64,000 nucleotides of DNA from Fasciolopsis buskii (Eukaryota; Platyhelminthes; Trematoda; Plagiorchiida; Fasciolidae), in assembly GCA_008360955.1 (NCBI GenBank), contig LUCM01008074.1, positions 46,241 to 110,240 on the forward strand. The letters are read 5' to 3'. The position numbers were made by a program, and so were the translations under genes. The notes beneath the pieces are model-generated. The model was not told the DNA's origin and did not search any database. It saw only the letters and a list, made by a program, of their open reading frames with translations. Of this stretch, positions 34,801 to 46,519 are shown piece by piece (within the stretch, counting starts at the first letter, position 1; every line of letters begins with the position of its first letter).

Positions 34801-35066
34801 TGCGCTACTGATCACTTTGGTTCTAGATGGCGATCCACTGTCGCCCGACTCGTTACAGTACCCGACTTATTGGGACCTTATATGGTTCCTTACCAGTCCA
34901 ACTTTCGGAGTCATGACTGCCCAATCACCTCTCCCCATTTAGCAGGCCCTGGTGACTGTGAGACACGCCTCCGGTGCCGCACTCATGCGACAAGTGTGTC
35001 TTAAAACCCAGTCTGTCATTGTGTGTGCCGTGCGATGCCTGGTTGAATCAAATGGTCATTCAATCG

Positions 35067-35068
<2 letters not shown>

Positions 35069-35092
<24 letters not shown>
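35069..35092. repeat. (AT)n microsatellite
   Basis: This is an uninterrupted AT run of about 24 bases. Confidence 0.92.
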
Positions 35093-35097
<5 letters not shown>

Positions 35098-35433
35098 GTT
35101 TGCAGCAGTTTGCTTCTTACCTTAGCCTTGTTCCTCGGCCACCGGTGTCCAAAGATGGATAATCTTTTCTCGTCTTTCACTCCCAGTGACTGTGATTCTG
35201 AGTCGATCTGTCGGCCTCATAGTACCGTCGACCTTTGGTCAATGACCGCACATCATTGCGACGGCATGAATATCCTTTTAATCGGGAAAAGCTAAATGCG
35301 ACTTCTGTATCTGCGATAACTTTTCAACCTATGTACAACCATCCGAGGATCTCCGGCTGCTCGGATGAACAAAAGTTCTACCTAATGATGTAAAGAGTTT
35401 ATCGAAAAATCGATGCACCATGTGTTAGTTTTA

Positions 35434-35566
35434 TTGTGAATGATGTAATGTTAATAACAGCGTTGTTGGTAGATGTAATTCGCCAACGTTTCGACTAACG
35501 GGGGTAGTCATTCTCAAATATTTGATTTCAAATCTTGCCTTGAGAATGACTACCCACGGTAGTCGC
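35434..35566 (-). repeat. Hammerhead-like repeat, copy 2, with a head-to-head partner
   Basis: 35434-35517 matches the repeat at 8841-8924. On the minus strand it shows TTGAGAA, GACTA, loop, TAGTC, GAAACG. Stem II is kept although the loop differs from copy 1. Right after it, on the + strand at 35539-35566, TTGAGAATGACTACC, a short loop and GGTAGTC form a second stem but lack the GAAA. The two units therefore face each other and can also pair with one another. Confidence 0.55.
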
Positions 35567-35589
35567 TTGAATGAGGTCCAACTTCCAGC

Positions 35590-36085
35590 CAACCTAGTCC
35601 TTTCTTCTGCAGAAGTAAACAGACTACGTGGAGGTTGACAGATGACGTGGCAACGTGGAATGAGAAAATGCACAGCGAACTTAGGTTAGGCAAGCGTCTC
35701 ACGTCCCTGTGGTTGGAGTCCGAAAGATCCCTCAATCAATTGGCTGGAGACACTGAAGGATATGGCCCTGAACCGTGAACAGTGGCGATCACGTTGTTAT
35801 TTTCTGTTGAATCAGAATGCACCTGTGCAGTTAAACTGTCCATTTCGTCTGCTGGGGCTACTACACCATTCTTTTCTTCTCTATCCATTCCCTGTCCATC
35901 TTGCATATCTGTTCTCTCTACATTGACTTGTGATTGTGGAAAAAAGATGGCCATTAGTAGAGCTTTTACTGCTATTTAACATCGGATGATGGTGATGATG
36001 TTGACGGATAATAATGGTGATGGTGACGATGAAGAGATTGATGTTGGTGATGGTGATCATGCGAGGTGGTTGAGGATGATGATGA
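35590..36085 (+). mobile_element. RTE-like LINE, 3' end with long GAT-rich tail
   Basis: ACAGATGACGTGGCAACGTG, CGTGGTTGG-like and CTGGAGACACTGAAGGATAT blocks match the element end at 55920-56070. The 3' UTR follows. It ends in a degenerate (GATGGTGATGATG) run of about 100 bases at 35983-36085. Confidence 0.82.
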
Positions 36086-36658
36086 CTAGACGGTTGGTAA
36101 CCTTAGGTCACATAGCCAAATACCGTAGGCAATAGCGTTCTTCGGGTCAAAGAAGTTTCTCTTCCTAGATTTCCTTTTGCTTATTATTTTTTTGATTGTG
36201 CTTTCATTATTTCTCGTTCTTTGGTCTTCCGGTAGTCGATAATAACCGAAACGAAACCACACGGTTGCTAATTTAGCGATTACAAAACAATGGAAACTGA
36301 ACTGAAATATTGCACAAATTTTGCAATGTATCACCAGTCCGTTATAGGTAACGGGCCCATCTGAGGCAATATGCTCGCTTTTCTAATAGCATATATGCAT
36401 CGGAATTCCATCTGTTCGTCAGTTGCAACTTTCCTTGTACATACCTCATTATTCTACCATGGTTGATAAACATTAATAACGTATGAGGTCGAGGATGGAC
36501 TAACTATGTTCCCCGTTTTTTAGACCTCATCTAATAATGACAATAATATATATTCACATGAATTCTTTCACCAACTTCACCACCTACCCACGGCCATCCT
36601 GTCCACGTCAACCGTGCAAACACCTCGGCTACTGGCTCGATCACGATGGACCACTTAG
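36086..36658. other. Intron sequence before exon h
   Basis: Nothing is recognised apart from the acceptor region. Confidence 0.4.
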
Positions 36659-36863
36659 ACGGCTTGAATTCGGGCAGTGTGCGTGGAGCTCGCCAAAGTC
36701 TGGTCTTCGTTTTTGTCCTCTTATTCCGATTACAACCGGAAGTGGCTCTTCACTTCCTGGCTAGCGTGCCCGATCTGAATGGACTTCCGGTGATGGCGAC
36801 CGTCCTACGTTTGTGGTGTTCATCTCAGCCGTTCTATTTTGCTCAGGCACAAGTACGCATCAG
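36659..36863 (+). CDS. IPO9: Importin-9, internal exon h
   Basis: The acceptor ACTTAG ends at 36658 and the donor GTAAGC begins at 36864. The split codon with exon g reads GAC. The translation has RQSLVFVFVLLFRLQPE, PDLNGLPVMATVLRLW and SSQPFYFAQAQV. These match human MQSLIMVFAHLVHTQLE, PGPTGKPALEFVMAEW and SRQHLFYGQYEGKV. The exon leaves after codon position 2. An ATG inside the longer open frame (36646) lies in the intron and is not a start. Confidence 0.92.
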
Positions 36864-37555
36864 GTAAGCGAGATTCCCTGTACACACCGGGCATAACTAT
36901 CCTGTTCATCCTTCTAATTCGAATTGGGGCATAAATTTTGCGACATATGTTTGCTAATCCTTCCATTCGTTTCTTGGTGTAACCCGTGGTCCGATTTTGG
37001 TTAGTAACACGAGAAATTTCTCTAATTCACCTTTTAGTAGGATGAATTTGTGATAGATAGTATTCAGTAGTACAGTGGCAAAAGTAAATTTCCCTCTGGG
37101 ATCTTGTGTAAATGAAACAAACTGGTCGAACGGGCGATATCATGGCATTCTGACCCGAAGGTCCTTCCGTCTGCTCTATATACAGTCTTCTTATGATTAT
37201 TCAATTTCATTAATGGCAATAGATAACACGTTTGAAATCCAAAAGTATCAGGTTGACATCTTTTTCCCCTAAACCTTTCCGAGGCGGGCTCATTTGGTTT
37301 CTTTTTTTGTTTTCGTTTTTATCCAATCGTCTTATAAAATTGCACTATCCTATGCATCGTTTAACCGTTTCATGAATATTGTTCTTCATCTGATTAGGTA
37401 TTTCGATGTGTACAGTTTCAGCTGTTTGGAAGCAAAGCGGACCCAATCTGTTTAAAATGAACAATGCTTTTGTTGAGTAACATTTGCAACTCCCTGTCGT
37501 AAATTCATCCCCGGCAAGCTGAGTAACCGAAATTTCGTATTTAGGTTTCTCATTG
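36864..37555. other. Intron sequence, nothing recognised
   Basis: Short frames only, T-rich around 37280-37330. Confidence 0.4.
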
Positions 37556-37712
37556 ACCGGCGGTGGTCAAGTCGTGACATCTTAACCTGAAAATCGTTGG
37601 TTTGAATCTTCCCTTCGCCACTCAACTTTTCCACTTGCCAGTCTTCCGTTGGCCGCGGCCAACTTCCTGAGAGAAATGATATACAGTATTATTTGATCAA
37701 TAGAAAAAGACT
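37556..37712 (+). mobile_element. tRNA-derived SINE, degraded
   Basis: ACCGGCGGTGGTCAAGTCGT starts the head. The B box is degenerate (GGTTTGAATCTT). GTTGGCCGCGGCCAACTTCC and TTATTTGATCAATAGAAAA follow in the usual order. Confidence 0.75.
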
Positions 37713-38009
37713 TTTGCGTTCGTGCATAAGAGGATTATTGTGTTCTGTACACAGAGGAGAATCGAGTAGTCAATATTTTTCGTAGAGCTTGTTACGCACT
37801 GGCATCAACTCTTTCTCCTCGTCTGTAATCCCTATTCCGAACTGTTTCCTGTCTAATTCTGTGCACTTATGCGCTATGCACGTATGATTAAACAAACAAA
37901 TGAACACGATTTGTGATCATCCTAGAGATAGGTGGCCCCCATCCAAGAAAGCATCGAAAACACTGGATTGGTCCCTGCTTTCCTTCGTACGAATTTCTTC
38001 TCGTTACTC

Positions 38010-38395
38010 GTTTGGCTGCAGTAGTTCGTTCATGGAATCAAAGCCCCACTTTAAACATACGAGGTCCTGATTTGGATGCTATCAGTCGTCCTCGGACTGA
38101 GGTAATCGCTCTACGTTGCCTTCCCTAGCTTGGACACGTATTGTGTATGCCTGTCTACCGCCTATTTTTCTGTGCTCTTTTGCACGTACTCGGGAGGCTG
38201 GTGGAAGCTAAATGGGAGTCGGGCTATAACTTGGCGTAGAGGTATGAAGAAGTTAGCTTCGGCTTTGGCCTCGGTTGGTTTTTCCCGTCTTCATGGTTGG
38301 GGTCCAAGAAATGAGTATTGTTGTTGATTGCTGCAGGTGCTGAGAGATATGGCTGACAACCAAAATCAGTGGCGCAAATGTTGTGTGACTCGGTA
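38010..38395 (+). mobile_element. RTE-like LINE, C-terminal and 3' fragment
   Basis: The text CGTCCTCGGACTGAGGTAAT, GGTATGAAGAAGTTAGCTTC, CTTCATGGTTGGGGTCCAAG matches 11610-11840 and 40540-40760 with more divergence. The last frame reads SALASVGFSRLHGWGPRNEY. Confidence 0.8.
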
Positions 38396-38526
38396 AACGA
38401 AATTAACTATCTCGTAACATTGTATCATTCGAGGTATTCTCGCCACACCAGCACAGTCATAAGGAACTTATATCATATACTGTCCTCTGCATTTCTCCCA
38501 CCAGAGGCGGTTCCATTTTAAATAGA

Positions 38527-39294
38527 GTTATTACCAATTACCCTGATTTATTTTCCCAGAAACTACGTGCTCCAGTTTCAAATAGTGATCATTGTCTGAT
38601 TCTATTAAGGCCCAAGATACACTATCGATCTGCCTTCCATTCCTTCAGGCAAACAAATCAAATCAAAACCCGCATCTTAACTTTTTCACACAACAACCTT
38701 ACTCGTCTTGAGAAATTTCTTTCACACGTATCTACTTGTTTCTCTTTTGAACCCCTGCTCAATGACAATGTGAGACTTTTGACAGAGGCGGCCAATGCAA
38801 TCTTTGATATCTGCTGTCCCTTAGAAACACTGTTCTTCTCAAATGGCCGTATCTCCCACTTGCGGGATACTGAAATCTCTAAGAGGTCGCAAGGAGCTTT
38901 CGTATAAATCCCGTAATAACCCTAATAAGAGGTGAAGTCAAGCGAATCGACACGACATTGGCCAGTGAACTCTTAAGTGGTCAGAACAACCGACTTCTAT
39001 GGCAAGGCATTCGACCTTTTTATGAGAAGCAAAAGAGGTGTGTGAAATGTTCTGCGGATGTTGACAGCATCAGTCATGCTTTCATTGATTATTCCACTTA
39101 TACCCTAGTCATATTTGGATAGGGTGGTGATGTGACAGTTAGAGGTTTTTTTTCTAAGGAAGATGTATCCGAGCTTCCGCACACCACTAAAATTCCCCCA
39201 GGGGTTGGTCGTGACAGTCTGTCTTCAGCTCTTTTAAGGCGTGATGCTGTGGTTGTGATGAATGTATTCACTTCTCTTACTAACTCATCATTAA
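38527..39294 (+). mobile_element. CR1/Jockey-type LINE fragment, copy A
   Basis: It is nearly identical to 56972-57737. The coding region between endonuclease and RT reads SDHCLILLRPKIHYRSAF, then LTRLEKFLSHVSTC and TEAANAIFDICCPLE. The 5' end starts at the same point as copy B. The 3' end breaks at 39294, before the RT. It lies 180 bases before exon i. Several stops are shared with copy B. Confidence 0.85.
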
Positions 39295-39473
39295 GCCGAC
39301 TGCATGTTAAATATAAATCGCCTTGTGTGTCTTTTTCGTAGCCATCAGAATTCATAGCTGCGTTATGCGCCTATCGTCCTTGGGACAATTGCTTGTTTCG
39401 CCTCAATCCCTTTGTGTTCTCGTTCTTCCCGTCCCATCGTCTACCTCTCTTTCGTCTGTTCTCCGAATGGTAG

Positions 39474-39631
39474 CATATTTGCATTGTCCAATTTGTTGAC
39501 ACACGCGATCGCTACCAAAGATGAACGTTTGATGCAGATCACCTTGAGCGCATCCGAAGTGGAACAGGTTTGCCCGTCCGATCCGAATACGGCTGCACGA
39601 ACACGATCGAAAAGTCAGGCGTTAAAAACCA
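39474..39631 (+). CDS. IPO9: Importin-9, internal exon i (TRSKS segment)
   Basis: The acceptor GGTAG ends at 39473 and the donor GTGAGC begins at 39632. The split codon with exon h reads AGC. The translation IFALSNLLTHAIATKDERLMQ (shown to 39540) and ARTRSKSQA matches human [20 protein letters not shown] and IRTRSKSAK. The exon leaves after codon position 1. It is followed by the 23.2-kb intron. Confidence 0.92.
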
Positions 39632-40374
39632 GTGAGCTAGTTGATTGCGTTGTACTTTTTTTCGTCTGTTTTTTGTTTCGGCTTGTCTGTTTGCCTACAC
39701 ATCATTGCTTTGCAACGTTCTTGTTGTATTAGCTTAAAAGATATATGGGATTATGCGAGGGAATCGACCGGTATGTGTTTGAAATATGCGGTATTATTAC
39801 ATCTCTCTCCACTTTAGAGTCATGCATCTCACGAGAAATGAGCAGATCCCCACATCAAATTTGGTCGCAGCGCATACTCGTAGGGCTTTTCAAATGGATA
39901 ATGGGTTTGACCGAATCTCTTTACTATCCGGTTAAATTAGGAACTCTGGAAACCTGGAGAAATTGATGGACAAGGGAGTTGAAAATTTTACTTACGAAAT
40001 GTATACGGTTCAACTGCGTTTCAAATTTGGTGACCAGTCGAGCGAAGTCGGATTACTGTCAAACTCTGAAGTAGCCGATTATGGCAGTATTTTGATCTCT
40101 CATTCTCGTGGGAATAAATCATTCGACCACTGGTTGTCCATTATCTTGACAAATCGTGAGGTTGGAATAAAATGAACAGCCGTTTGCCTAGTCCCATGGG
40201 AACAGATGAAACACAGATATGCGAGCAGATTTCATTCGCTCCACTCATCCACCCTCCGGTCGAATTCTGTTATTTCGTTTGAGTTGAAACAATCATGTAC
40301 AACGATGCCGGTGCTTTTGACGGTTATGGGAGCATTTCAGATTTGCAATAAATTACGTTCCGCCCGATCACGAT
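39632..40374. other. Start of the 23-kb intron, nothing recognised
   Basis: The frames at 39745-40175 are short and unassigned. Confidence 0.4.
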
Positions 40375-40885
40375 TACCGATTGTACGGTTGCGAGATTTG
40401 GCCTATCCACGTTGAGGATGCCCAACGACTTCCTGTGTTCGACCACTAATATCTTCAATGCAATGTTGCAGTCTGGTGGGAACATCAGGTGAGCAATGAC
40501 GAGATGCGTCGTCGTGTTTTGGGTGCAGTCAGTTCTCCTCCGACTGAGATAATCGCCCTGCGTCGCTTTCGGTAGCTTGGATACGTATTACTTATGCCTG
40601 CCCATCGTCCACCTTTTCGTGCTCTTTTGCAAGTGTTTGCCAAAGCTGGAAGAAGCTGAACGGGAGTCAGACTATAACCTGGTGTAGAGGTATGAAGAAG
40701 TTAGCTTCCTCTTTGGTCTCGATTGGTGTTTCCCGTCTTCGTGGTTGGGGCCCAATAAATGAGTATTGCTGATTGCCAGTGCTGAGAAAAATGGCTGAGA
40801 CCTGAAGCCAGTAACACGAATGTTGTGCGATCTGTCTGTGGAACTCATCTCCCTTAAAAATAATCCAAACCCAACCAAAAAATCT
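40375..40885 (+). mobile_element. RTE-like LINE, C-terminal and 3' fragment
   Basis: The frame starts GCEIWPIHVEDAQRLPVFDH and continues EHQVSNDEMRRRVLGAVS, the conserved C-terminal block of these elements. From 40485 on it is almost identical to 11555-11960. The 3' end has no clear simple-repeat tail. Confidence 0.87.
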
Positions 40886-42589
40886 CAGGTTATTTGCAGT
40901 TAAAACGAAAAGCAACCGTGATTGGCATCGTGCTTGCTCTCAAGCACGAGAAGAATTCAGTGATCCTTTGTACTGCCTCCGTAATACTGTTTGTCGGTGC
41001 AGAGTAGAACAGAATTCCTAGATTCTTGTGTCACTTGAATGTCTGATTTCTACATTGTCGAGTCCTCTTTCGGGACTCCTTAATCGTAGTCAATTTAGCA
41101 CATGTACTACTCGATAAAAAACGACTCCAAATTGTCTTACTATTCTAATTGTATGATAGGTAAACGGACAGGGCTGTTCTAAAATCCTGCAGACATCAAG
41201 GAGACAATCCACGTGACGTTTGTCTTTTATCAAGGACTGTGATATAATCGGCCCTGAAAGATTCGAATGGTTCTGATTCACCTAAACCGTCGTGTGGCTT
41301 ACACTCTCGGATCCGCTACCAATTCGTTCTGTTGCTAACCCGTAGCGATTCACTGATTCATGGATGCATGCAATTGTTCTCACCATCTCATATAGTCTTC
41401 GTAACTTTCTACTTATTGGGCTTGTTGTCCGGATCACAGACGTCTCATCTTCAATAGACTTGACATTGTCAGTTTAGCAGCAATCTCAATGACGATCCCC
41501 ATAAATAGCTGTGACAATCCGTCTTTCTGGGGACAATTCGATTTCGTTCCATTCGTTATACATGCTCCACTTCTCCGATCACGTCCACGGTCCCGTTAGG
41601 TATCAGTCCAAATCACATTTTCCAGAGTTCGTTGGAGTATGTACGGGTTGACAATTGATCATCAGGCTGTTGGAGTTCGTCACCTCCATCTGCTTGCTTT
41701 GTGTTTCAATGCTGTTCGTTATTTTTATCCACCTTAGATTCTTAACTGATTCCCGCGGATGAATCTTTCTGAGTCCTATAATCTGTTTCGTTCAGCGCAA
41801 CGTTTATGCACTACCGTGCCGAGCCACCGAATGAATGTATCCCTCGATATTCTCCACTTGCTTCGAGGATGCTGTAACCAATCACATGATTTTGACTAAT
41901 GCTCGAATCTTAGGCTATTCCGATAATTTGAAGCAATGCTTCCTTCTCTATGACCCTTTTTCAAACTGGATCCTGGATTTCAAATTACACTCATAAGCGA
42001 GTAGTACATGATCTCGCTGTTGGTTTTTCCAATTCACTCGAGGGTCACGACGGAATCTTGTTCTGCTCAACTGTAGTCTAATTAATTTTGGAATCAGATC
42101 GATAACATTTTCATCGGTTATTCGTATCGCCGATCGATCCAAGACAGTTGTCCGTTCTAATCGAGGTTTTATTCATTCACATTGTTGCAGAGTCACCTGT
42201 TCCTCACAGCTGTTTCATCAGGACCATCCTTTTTTACCAGACATATCGACATAATCTTTCACGCATTTATCAATCCAGTCAAACATTTGTATCTCGGACT
42301 ATGGCTGGTACTCAATTCTACCACCGCTTCGATCGTCTTTATGATAGATAACAATTTGATACTTGTAAGAAATGACAAGTTTTTCCTGCGAGGGAATAAT
42401 GAATTGGAATGGCACAACGTTTCTCACCTGTTCGTCCGTATCACTTTCCACTGGTTTTGTAGTAGCACATGCACACAATACTAGGTCGATAATTCAGTTG
42501 GTTTTAGAATCGATCTAAATTCCACGAAGTTCGACATTTATTGTTACAAATTTACAAACATGGGCGTGTGTACCATGAGTTTGTCATTC
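40886..42589. other. Intron sequence, nothing recognised
   Basis: No repeats or motifs. A 100-codon plus frame at 42182-42484 is unassigned. Confidence 0.4.
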
Positions 42590-43450
42590 GATAGAAAATG
42601 ACAACACGATCGGCACTGTTCACGGTTCACTGCCATTTCCTTCAGTGTTTCCAGCCCACTAGTCGACGAGTCTTTCGGACCCCAACCACGAAGGCGTGAG
42701 ACACCTACTTTACCTAAGTTCGCTGTACATTTTCTCATCCCATGTTACCGTGTCATCTGTTGATCTCCACGTGGATTTTTCCATTCCTTGGGAGGAGCCC
42801 AAAATGGTGCATTATATGGTAGACGAGTGTTCGCCATACCCAACACGTGACCCAAACAGCGCAATCTACTAAGTTTCATTCGCTGAAATGAACGATTCTG
42901 AGAGCCGGCACCTAGTACTAGATTCCTGATCTGCACATTACTCATTCTGTTCCTATGTAAACTGGATCGTTGGTGGACAACCTCATTTCACATTAGCGCC
43001 ACGGATGCTTCGAATTGTTGAGGCTAACCCAACCATTTGTATGGGTGAAGACGCTTCCTTCGTTATAATAAGGCCATCAAATGAGATATAGTTATTCAAA
43101 TAATTAAACCTGTGTACTTCATACAATTCTCCTCGTGCAGGAACAAGGTTCGACTTCGACCCAATCCAGTTTTGCAATAACATTTTACAAATCGGAGATC
43201 CAAAACACGTCCTAAAACATACCCAGGCTACCGTTCTTATGGTCTTGATAATAAAAAAAACAGCTGAAAATTACCGAGATCCTGAATCCTATTATCTCAA
43301 CATCGTCCGTATGTTCTAAGTCGGACGATTTCCTGTCTGAGCAAATAGCAGTGTCATTATTCTCGTGTGAGGATAGGACAATTTCGATTACAAATTTTAA
43401 AAGAATAGCTGGAAGAAAGCGATGCCAACGAACACCGCTTTTCACACCGA
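42590..43450 (-). mobile_element. RTE-like LINE, antisense, RT palm to C-terminus
   Basis: On the minus strand 43445-43212 reads LPAILLKFVIEIVLSSHENN and LEHTDDVEI, where YADD has become HTDD. Next come LLQNWIGSKSNLVPARGELY (43183-42983), FQRMKLSRLRCLGHVLGMAN (42945-42745) and GVSRLRGWGPKDSSTSGLET (42738-42544). Frameshifts separate the parts. Confidence 0.87.
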
Positions 43451-43669
43451 ATTCATCATCATTCAGGGTCAGGGAGCGTGGCTAGCCCCACTGGTCGGTG
43501 CCCATATAAAGGTTAAGTAAACCTTGTGAACAGGTAGAGGACCTATAGAAGCGGGAAAAGAATAGATCGTTGTAATGGCCAACGCACGGAGTACAGTCTA
43601 ACAGTACCAACAAATGCTTTCAATTGTGCTGTCTCCACAACAAGTGCGAACACGGTCATCACCCTGCAC

Positions 43670-43765
43670 GGTCGCTGTCGTATCCTTCAGTGTCCCCGAG
43701 AATCTCTTGGACTCAAACTGCTAAGGCGTGAGGCGCCTACGGTAAGGGGAGACTACGCGCGGACG
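43670..43765 (-). mobile_element. RTE-like LINE, small 3' fragment, antisense
   Basis: CGTATCCTTCAGTGTCCCCG and CTGCTAAGGCGTGAGGCGCC match the antisense order seen at 20465-20560. Confidence 0.6.
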
Positions 43766-46519
43766 CCAGAAATGTATTGTCACTTTGCTTCGATATAATA
43801 TGTCATAAAAAGTGAAGCGCGACCATACCCAGAAGAACAGGACTGAGTGCCAAACTCGTCGGACTTCAGTTGAACAACACAGGCTTCGAATTGGACCGAC
43901 TGCAAGCCGAGGGCTACCACGGAGTCAGCCAGGCACACGAATCCGTGGACTGCGGGGTGGGATTCGTTATTAGGACCAAAAGGTGGACAATACCGCTTTC
44001 AGATTACGGAAGACGCAAATCGTGGGTCTTCGAAACAAAAGCCGATGTTCTAAAATTTGTTGCCAATGGTTGATACAACTCGACCGAGTCGAAAACCAGC
44101 TTGTTTCTCACGCGTGCACCATCAGCGGGCTGTGATGCGATAATTACCAAACTAAATCCTGTGTAAGTCTGTACAATCGCCGACTCACATCAGCCGTTAA
44201 AAATCCGTTCTCTTTCCCAGATTGACCACACGAGTTTTGTTAACCGCAAGTCCCAAAAAAAACGTGGAGTGATGCGCCGACAAACCAAAGCGATAGACAG
44301 GCAGTGAAACATGTTGCACTCATACACTTCCGATCATAACGCCCCCGCATGTCTCCTCTGGTCTTTGTCTCTGATTGCTCAGGTCAAACCGATCTTGTGC
44401 GAGAGGTTTAGCTACTAACACGGATTGGTACAGTTGTTACAATCGTATGTACATCATACTACCGCTTCGAAGCTCAGTAAGACGGGCCCACACAACAAAT
44501 AACCACTCCCAATCGAAGATTCCAAAGTTGACGAATCACCAGTACCACTGTTCGACTGTGCGAAAAGGGACAGCTGTGGCAGTTGCGCTGTCAAGACGAC
44601 TGGCCAATTTGATATAATCGGATTTTAAAGGACACCGTATTCGGGTCACATCGCACCGACGTACACGTGCGTACACATAGGCGAGTAGAAAGAGAGAGAG
44701 AGAGATGAAGAGAGATAAAGAGAGAGAGAGAACTGCAAACGACTTGTCCGTGAAGTCAGCTAGTTCGCAACTGAAAGTATGCAGGGTGTATTATGCATTT
44801 TTTGACCTCGGCTTCGTGATAATGCATAAATCCATACATCTATATATAGGCACATTGAAAGAGAACAAATGATGTTCAGCACTACAGTTTCTCGCATGAG
44901 AGACGTTGATTTTTACCCCTTACTAAAAGTCACGTTTTCTAGGTTACTGTGCTTCTGTGCCATGCATCCAACTCGTTCTGTCATGCTCCTTGTCGAACGC
45001 ATCGTCTCCCGCTCTCCACCACTCTTCGGTATTTTTATTTTTTGATCATAATCGATCTTCTCAATTGGTCTCCGAAATTAGTCCACGTTTGAGTAGCTCT
45101 TGTAGATCCTTGTACATTTCTAAACATGTATCATTTCCGTGTGTTTGTGTCTCCGTTCGTCTATTTTCCTGTTCTTCTTTGTTACGATCTGTTTGCTTGT
45201 GAATTATTTTTTTTCCAATTCTTATTACGGACATTCTTGTTGAGTTGACTAGTAATTATTTAATTGTCGTTTAATCATATATACATATATATGTGTAAAG
45301 TGCCACTCGTCAGGTGTGCGTACCCGGACCCGGTACTCTTGTCAAATAACCCGTATACTCGACTCCGAATTGATGTCTTACCAGAATCCAGTGATAATGG
45401 AATAACTCTATATAGTCGATTATCTATCTATTTTGTGAAGTGCTCACGGTTGAATTTTAATGAAAGGGATACTCCATAGCCGCTAGGACCTACTAGATGG
45501 CGGGGGAAGAGGACAGACGAGCCGGTAACCATAACCCTGAAACTTGGACTAGCACAGACTCGTATAAGGTTTCATTAGGTCAGACGCGGTCATGAGCCGG
45601 GCGACAGCGAGTTGTCGTCTACCACCAAAGTGACCGGCTGGTCTGGGCTTTTATTCTCTGACCTTTTTTTGAGGGTGGGAGGGTGGGGTGACCGACGCTT
45701 AGTCCGCTTGATCATCGCCGGTCTCTGATTGTGTGGTTACCCGGGGTGTCCAAATCAAACAAAGCGATTGTTTCAGACTTTGTTTAGCAAATCTAGATGC
45801 CAATGGAACAAATCAAATCAGGTCGTTTGCAAACCGTTCGGAATCGATCATCGGCAGTCTGGTTCTCACGTCTTCTGATTATCTCGGAGGACGATTCGTA
45901 TAGTAGGGAGATGATGGAGAAATTTGAAATTTCCGCACTCCCATGTCCCTCTCGGGTGATCGACTGATTAGAGAAGTGCAATTTAGAGGACTTCATATCC
46001 AATATGGTCGTTGGCTAGGAATTGTACAATACAATGAAGGAATTATCCAGTGGAGCCGATAATTTGATTCCAGTGAATTTGGTCTGTAACACACCAGTTT
46101 GTTTACATTTGTTAAGAGTCACCTGACGTGTCGATCTAATTTAGTTGGCCACACTGGAAAGAAATGGTCACGTGTTGCTTTCACGGATGCATTTATTTTC
46201 AGTTCATTTTTGGATCATCCACTTCCAAATCTGTTCCCATTCAGGTTCAACGCCTCGCTATCTTGTGAGTCGGAATTTTGAGTCAAAGGTCCTGGTTAAA
46301 GTTCCCAATGAAACACCCGTGTTTGGGTGTAGGCAGCCCCGAAGTATCGCAAGCCCACATACCTCCAGCGCCTTTTCTCTAGGAAATCTTACCACACTTC
46401 GTCCCCCCGATTTAGAGATCAGGCAAGGTGCCACGAAAAATTACTGCCCGATGGGATTATCTGATGGCAGTATTGGTGAGAGACTAGGAAATAATATGAC
46501 CGCATTACCTAGACCTAAG
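43766..46519. other. Intron sequence with unassigned frames and a GA tract
   Basis: The 67-codon frame at 43870-44073 (HESVDCGVGFVIRTKRW) could be a LINE endonuclease scrap, but the evidence is thin. A (GA)n tract lies at 44689-44731. A TATATA/CATATA run lies at 45278-45294. The rest is unrecognised. Confidence 0.35.
44689..44731 (+). repeat. (GA)n microsatellite
   Basis: GA units interrupted by GATGAA and GATAAA. Confidence 0.9.

Noticed and set aside
38700..39355. Minus-strand frame of 85 codons at 39098-39355 (also 57583-57786)
   Set aside because: It is the antisense shadow of the CR1 element present in both copies.
43870..44073. Frame with a possible endonuclease scrap (CGVGFVIRT)
   Set aside because: A single weak resemblance without the catalytic blocks on either side. 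It is kept only as a note in the interval description.
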